Origin: Actinomycetes bacterium
Lineage (GTDB): Bacteria; Actinomycetota; Acidimicrobiia; Acidimicrobiales; Palsa-688
Length of the DNA: 35,389 bases
Reading direction: 5' to 3'
NCBI GenBank assembly: GCA_021838445.1
Contig: JAKCDU010000040.1
Location: 1 to 35,389 of the forward strand
A program made the position numbers and the translations under genes. Below the pieces are notes generated by a model. The model did no database searches. It saw only the letters and a program-made list of their open reading frames with translations, and was not told the DNA's origin. Below, piece by piece: positions 32,888 to 35,389 of the stretch. Within the stretch, counting starts at the first letter, position 1. Every line of letters starts with the position of its first letter.

Positions 32888-33202
32888 GGCCGGTGGGGTG
32901 CTGTTCGTGGGCGGCAGCGGTGAGGATGGTCGGGTCGAGTTGGAGGCCGTAGTCGCCGAAGACGGCTCGGAGCACGTTGAGAAAGGTGGTCTTGCCGTTG
33001 GCGCCGTGGCCGTGACAGAAGACGAGGATGTGCTCGTGGACGTGGCCGGTGAGGCTGTAACCGGCGGCCCGCCGGACGAACCCGATGAGCTCGTCGTCGC
33101 CGAACACGTCGGCGAGGAAACGGTCCCAGGTGGGGCAGGCGGCGTCGGGGTCGTACACGACCGGGGCCAACTTGGTGAGCATGTCGGCCTTGCGGTGCGG
33201 CG
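32816..33202 (-). pseudogene. D5-type phage/plasmid primase-helicase fragment
   Basis: About 125 residues of the D5/DUF5906-type primase helicase domain: DMLTKLAPVVYDPDAACPTW, the AAGYSLTGHVHEHILV segment, a Walker A motif GANGKTTF (around residue 60 from ATG 33182), DLRGARFVATVEAEQGRRL, then an abrupt end near 32820. On the 5' side homologous sequence extends only to about 33200, where integrase sequence of the opposite strand begins. Full proteins are usually 400-800 residues, so both ends are lost and replication function is unlikely. Confidence 0.8.
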
Positions 33203-33247
33203 AAGACCGCCGAGGGTCTGCGGCCCGCGACCATCTCTCTCTACAAG

Positions 33248-34114
33248 ATGGCTATCAACGCCTGGATCGTGCCGAATGTCGGCGCGGTGGAGGCCCGGTC
33301 GTTGAGGCCGGCCCGGGTGGGGGAGCTGGTCGCTGAGCTCCGGGTCGGCGGGAGCACCCAGGGGAGGGGTCCGCTGTCGGCCCGGTCGGCGCAGGTCGCC
33401 GTGCAGATACTCAAGGCCGCCACTCGCTGGGCGAACGCCACCGGCCTCCTTCAGGTCGATCCCCTCGTCGGCTTCAAGCGGCCCAGGGCCCAGTCGAAGA
33501 CGATGGAATACTGGGAGGCGCACGAGGCCCGGCAGTTCCTCGCCCACACCGCAGACGACCGACTGGCAGCCATCTGGGCTTTGTTCTCGGCCAGGGGGCC
33601 GCGGCGGGGGGAGGTGTGCGGGTTGCAGTGGTCCGACGTCGACTTCGACGCAGGGAAGATCAGGATCCGCCGGACCAGGGTCCTGATCGACGGGAACGCG
33701 GCGGAGTCCACCCCGAAAACGGACAGGGGCCGGCGCACGATCTCCATCGACCCGATGCTCGTAGCGCTCCTGCGGTCCCACAAGGCGAAGCTGGCGGCCG
33801 AGAGGCTTCGGGCGGGGGAGGCGTACGAGGACGGCGACTGGCTGGTCTGTGACGAGCTGGGCCGGCCGTGGTACCCGGACTCGGTCACCGAGAGGTTCGA
33901 CACGCTGGTCAAGCAGTCGGGGCTGAGAAGGATCAGGCTTCACGACTGCCGGCACACGGCGGCGACCCTGCTCCTCGGGAACGGAGTCCCGGTCCACGAG
34001 GTGGCGGCGATGCTCGGGCACGACCCGGCCGAGACGCTGCGAACGTACAGCCACTCCATCCCCGGCCACGCCGAAGAGGCGGGCGCTGCCCTGTCCGCTG
34101 CGCTGCTCGGGTAG
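33248..34114 (+). CDS. Tyrosine-type site-specific integrase, N-terminally truncated
   Basis: A protein of 288 residues from ATG 33248. The core-binding domain lacks its first part: the in-frame sequence LRPATISLYK just upstream of the ATG still matches family sequence, but a TGA at 33176 and the junction with the primase remove the arm-binding domain. The catalytic domain is complete: Arg in the RRGEV motif, HDCRH (His-x-x-Arg-His box), LGH and the nucleophile Tyr in TYSHS. Typical actinobacterial relatives are about 380-400 residues. It should recombine attachment sites in tRNA-Pro, but loss of the arm-binding domain probably prevents normal activity. Confidence 0.87.
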   Translation: MAINAWIVPNVGAVEARSLRPARVGELVAELRVGGSTQGRGPLSARSAQVAVQILKAATRWANATGLLQVDPLVGFKRPRAQSKTMEYWEAHEARQFLAHTADDRLAAIWALFSARGPRRGEVCGLQWSDVDFDAGKIRIRRTRVLIDGNAAESTPKTDRGRRTISIDPMLVALLRSHKAKLAAERLRAGEAYEDGDWLVCDELGRPWYPDSVTERFDTLVKQSGLRRIRLHDCRHTAATLLLGNGVPVHEVAAMLGHDPAETLRTYSHSIPGHAEEAGAALSAALLG

Positions 34115-34125
34115 GAGGCCCCCTC

Positions 34126-34518
34126 GTGAAACACTCGACTGGGCACGTCCTCATGGCGCTGATATCGGTGCTCGCTGTCGCCGCCATCTGGCGTGACATC
34201 GCCACCTGCCATCCCACCCCGCGCACTCCGCCCGTCCGGGCGCAGTATCCGCTCTTCACGACCGCCAGATGCAACGCGGCGACCGTGTTCACGTGGCTGG
34301 ACGAACCGGCACCAGGAGGCGGGTATCAGCCGATCCTGTGCGGTGGTGCTCCACCGTCGGATACCGGCAACTGGGGTGCGAACCTGCCGGCACCGGGCGC
34401 CACGTCCGCAGCTGCACCGGCTGTCGTGCGGTCGGCGCCGGCCGCTATCGGCTGCCCGGCCGACTTCTGCAACCCCTCCAACCCCAACCCGGCGGTACCG
34501 GTGACCCGCTCCGGTTGA
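34126..34518 (+). CDS. Small membrane-anchored or exported Cys-containing protein
   Basis: A 130-residue protein starting at GTG 34126, 7 nt after a TAGGAGG ribosome-binding site and 11 nt after the integrase stop, so probably co-transcribed with it. One N-terminal hydrophobic helix (VLMALISVLAVAAIW) is followed by an extracytoplasmic part with five Cys (CHP, ARCN, ILCGG, GCPADFC), Pro/Ala-rich linkers and a polar tail. I do not recognise a family. Confidence 0.6.
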   Translation: MKHSTGHVLMALISVLAVAAIWRDIATCHPTPRTPPVRAQYPLFTTARCNAATVFTWLDEPAPGGGYQPILCGGAPPSDTGNWGANLPAPGATSAAAPAVVRSAPAAIGCPADFCNPSNPNPAVPVTRSG

Positions 34519-34550
34519 CTTACAAAGATGTTCGTTGACATCCGTTGACA
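34513..34550 (+). repeat. GTTGAC repeats, right end (candidate integrase arm sites)
   Basis: CGTTGACA occurs at 34533-34540 and 34543-34550, with a partial copy GTTGACT near 34514. They lie about 50 nt inside the right attachment repeat and match the octamers at 31373-31392. Confidence 0.65.
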
Positions 34551-34560
34551 AAGAACGACC

Positions 34561-34587
34561 GAAGGCCCCTCGGGTGGAGGGGCCTTC
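34561..34587 (+). terminator. Strong hairpin, terminator-like, at the right end of the element
   Basis: GAAGGCCCCT (34561-34570) pairs perfectly with AGGGGCCTTC (34578-34587) around a 7-nt loop. It follows the last plus-strand element gene by 42 nt and stands 14 nt before the attachment repeat. There is no T-run, as is common in GC-rich actinobacteria. Confidence 0.65.
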
Positions 34588-34601
34588 ACCCTGCGGTTAT
34601 C

Positions 34602-34650
34602 TCCGTCGGGGAGGGGGGATTCGAACCCCCGACCTCCTGCTCCCAAAGCA
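34602..34650 (-). repeat. Right attachment repeat within tRNA-Pro (49 bp)
   Basis: Identical to 31210-31258. On the minus strand the identity starts in the anticodon stem and runs to 4 nt beyond the tRNA 3' end, consistent with strand exchange near the anticodon loop. Confidence 0.93.
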
Positions 34651-34677
34651 GGTGCGCTACCGCTGCGCCACTCCCCG
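34606..34677 (-). tRNA. tRNA-Pro (anticodon TGG)
   Basis: On the minus strand the acceptor CGGGGAG pairs with CTCCCCG, the anticodon stem-loop is CCTGC-TTTGGGA-GCAGG with anticodon TGG, the discriminator is A, and no CCA is encoded. Its 3' 45 nt are supplied by the integrated element, its 5' 27 nt by the chromosome. Confidence 0.95.
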
Positions 34678-34770
34678 GGCTGAGCCTGAATGCTAACGGC
34701 CCGGGGCGACCGCCCGTCGCCTGTCGTTCGTCGCCCATCTCCGTCGTCTGGGGCCGGGGCCGCTAACCTC

Positions 34771-34806
34771 GATTATTGGTGCGCCCACGATTATTAGTGC
34801 GCCCAG
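34771..34806 (+). repeat. 18-bp tandem duplication at the putative intron 5' junction
   Basis: GATTATTGGTGCGCCCAC (34771-34788) is followed directly by GATTATTAGTGCGCCCAG (34789-34806), 16 of 18 positions identical. Each copy holds a GTGCGCCCA, the putative intron start sequence. Confidence 0.8.
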
Positions 34807-35389
34807 CAAGTTGGATGTGATGCTTGCAGGTTGATCTGGCAGCGGGAAGCTCGTCGTCGCTTGCCGGTGGGAGTCCGGCCCGGGTAGCTGCCAGGATGCC
34901 CGGTAGCAGGCTGGCGGTTTCAGGGGGAAACGCCTGGCGTCGAAGCCCAGCGTCGAATGCTCTTTTTGGGGGGGAGAGACTGAGCGGTCCGTAGCATGAA
35001 GTGAAGCCTGCGGCGTCGCGAGAGGTCGATCTCACCGAAACTCTTCGAGCGCGCCTAGGCGTCGATCAGTTCAGAAAGCCGGCGCCTGTGCAACGCCCTC
35101 GGATCGGTTGCTGGCAGAAACACGCGTCCGCGCGATCTACGCCGGTCCGGAGGAGTTCAGCAACCCGGGTCCAATCGCCAGGCCGAAGGTTCGATCGTTC
35201 TCGCCCGCCGTCGACTTAGAGCGGTATGGGCGGTTGGTAAAGGTTGAGGGGTATTTGTCCGCCAAAGGACGTCCACTGGTCCCTTTCGGAGAACCAGCGG
35301 TAACCGGCGAAGGGCACTCGTGGTGTCCGAGGGGGTAGAAACCGGGTCGGATCGGCGGATCCGACCCCGAAGGCACTCGGTTGGCCCGC
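34797..35389 (+). mobile_element. Putative group II intron, 5' ribozyme part (runs off the window)
   Basis: The sequence from 34797 begins GTGCGCCCAG, matching the GUGYG 5' consensus of bacterial group II introns. It continues with domain-I-like sequence: GGTGGGAGTCC at about 34866, GGTAGCAGGCTGGCGG, GAAGTGAAGCCTGCGGCG and many short stems, including GGGTCGGATC/GATCCGACCC (35344-35353/35358-35367). In the 710 nt after tRNA-Pro I see no convincing coding frame on either strand. The reverse transcriptase and domains V-VI would lie beyond position 35389. The call is from remembered intron sequences, not a covariance search. Confidence 0.5.

Larger units (their letters stand above)
31210..34650. 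mobile_element. 3.39-kb integrated element in tRNA-Pro(TGG)
   Basis: Bounded by the perfect 49-bp repeats at 31210-31258 and 34602-34650 (period 3392 nt). The intact tRNA-Pro is restored at the right end, the usual result of tyrosine-integrase insertion. Gene order: K+ channel, 57-residue basic protein and RHH-like regulator on minus; a small plus-strand gene; primase fragment on minus; integrase and a small secreted or anchored protein on plus. CGTTGACA repeats sit near both ends. The primase and integrase are truncated, so it is probably an immobile, shrunken plasmid- or phage-derived element. Confidence 0.9.

Noticed and set aside
34763-35376. Several short open frames on both strands after tRNA-Pro
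   Set aside because: No motifs, no ribosome-binding sites, and one is produced by the tandem repeat; the stretch fits a structured RNA better.
1-35389. CRISPR arrays, rRNA genes, insertion sequences with terminal inverted repeats, riboswitches
   Set aside because: Looked for regularly spaced repeats, rRNA landmarks, transposase motifs and common riboswitch cores on both strands; none was seen by eye.

Overview
The window is GC-rich throughout (by eye about 70%) and carries typical actinobacterial genes: a CtpE-like P-type ATPase, SCO-type hypothetical proteins, frequent GTG starts, and start codons lying only a few bases behind -10-like boxes. An actinobacterium, probably of the class Acidimicrobiia, is the best guess; no rRNA is present to confirm it. 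Five intact tRNA genes are present: Lys(CTT), His(GTG), Arg(TCT), Gly(TCC) and Pro(TGG).

Region 1 (1-13671) is ordinary chromosome: a FUSC-type membrane protein, a primary-like sigma factor, a metallophosphoesterase, arginine deiminase, a doubly deleted MATE transporter remnant, a TauE/SafE exporter, an HMG-CoA-lyase-family enzyme, a small conserved protein, a universal stress protein that seems to use a CTG start, the P-type ATPase, a VOC protein and a short-chain dehydrogenase with a near-consensus promoter.

Region 2 (13672 to about 26050) is a decayed accessory island next to tRNA-Arg(TCT). It starts with an operon, read toward the tRNA, of a truncated conjugation-ATPase-like protein, a 71-residue protein and a large serine recombinase broken by two frameshifts and an amber codon. 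It continues with an HTH protein and a defence-type module in which a frameshifted HsdM methylase is joined to an OLD-type TOPRIM domain. An ImmA/IrrE regulator and a DUF4411 PIN toxin follow, all translationally coupled. On the other strand lie a DUF6880-like protein, an unrecognised cluster of three genes with two 4-nt overlaps, and an AbiE antitoxin with a perfect palindromic operator but only the first third of its toxin. HsdS and HsdR are absent.

Region 3 (26100-31117) is chromosomal again: a PQ-loop protein, an enoyl-CoA hydratase and a hypothetical protein in one operon, then an acyl-CoA dehydrogenase that overlaps, tail to tail, an exported Kelch-repeat protein, then tRNA-Gly.

Region 4 (31210-34650) is a 3.39-kb integrated element. 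A perfect 49-bp direct repeat of the 3' part of tRNA-Pro bounds it. Inside are CGTTGACA repeats near each end (candidate integrase arm sites), a voltage-gated-type K+ channel as cargo, a 57-residue basic protein, an RHH/Arc-like regulator with a palindrome, a doubly truncated D5-type primase and a tyrosine integrase lacking its arm-binding domain. Region 5 (34680-35389) has no convincing gene; from 34797 it resembles the 5' ribozyme part of a group II intron that runs off the window.
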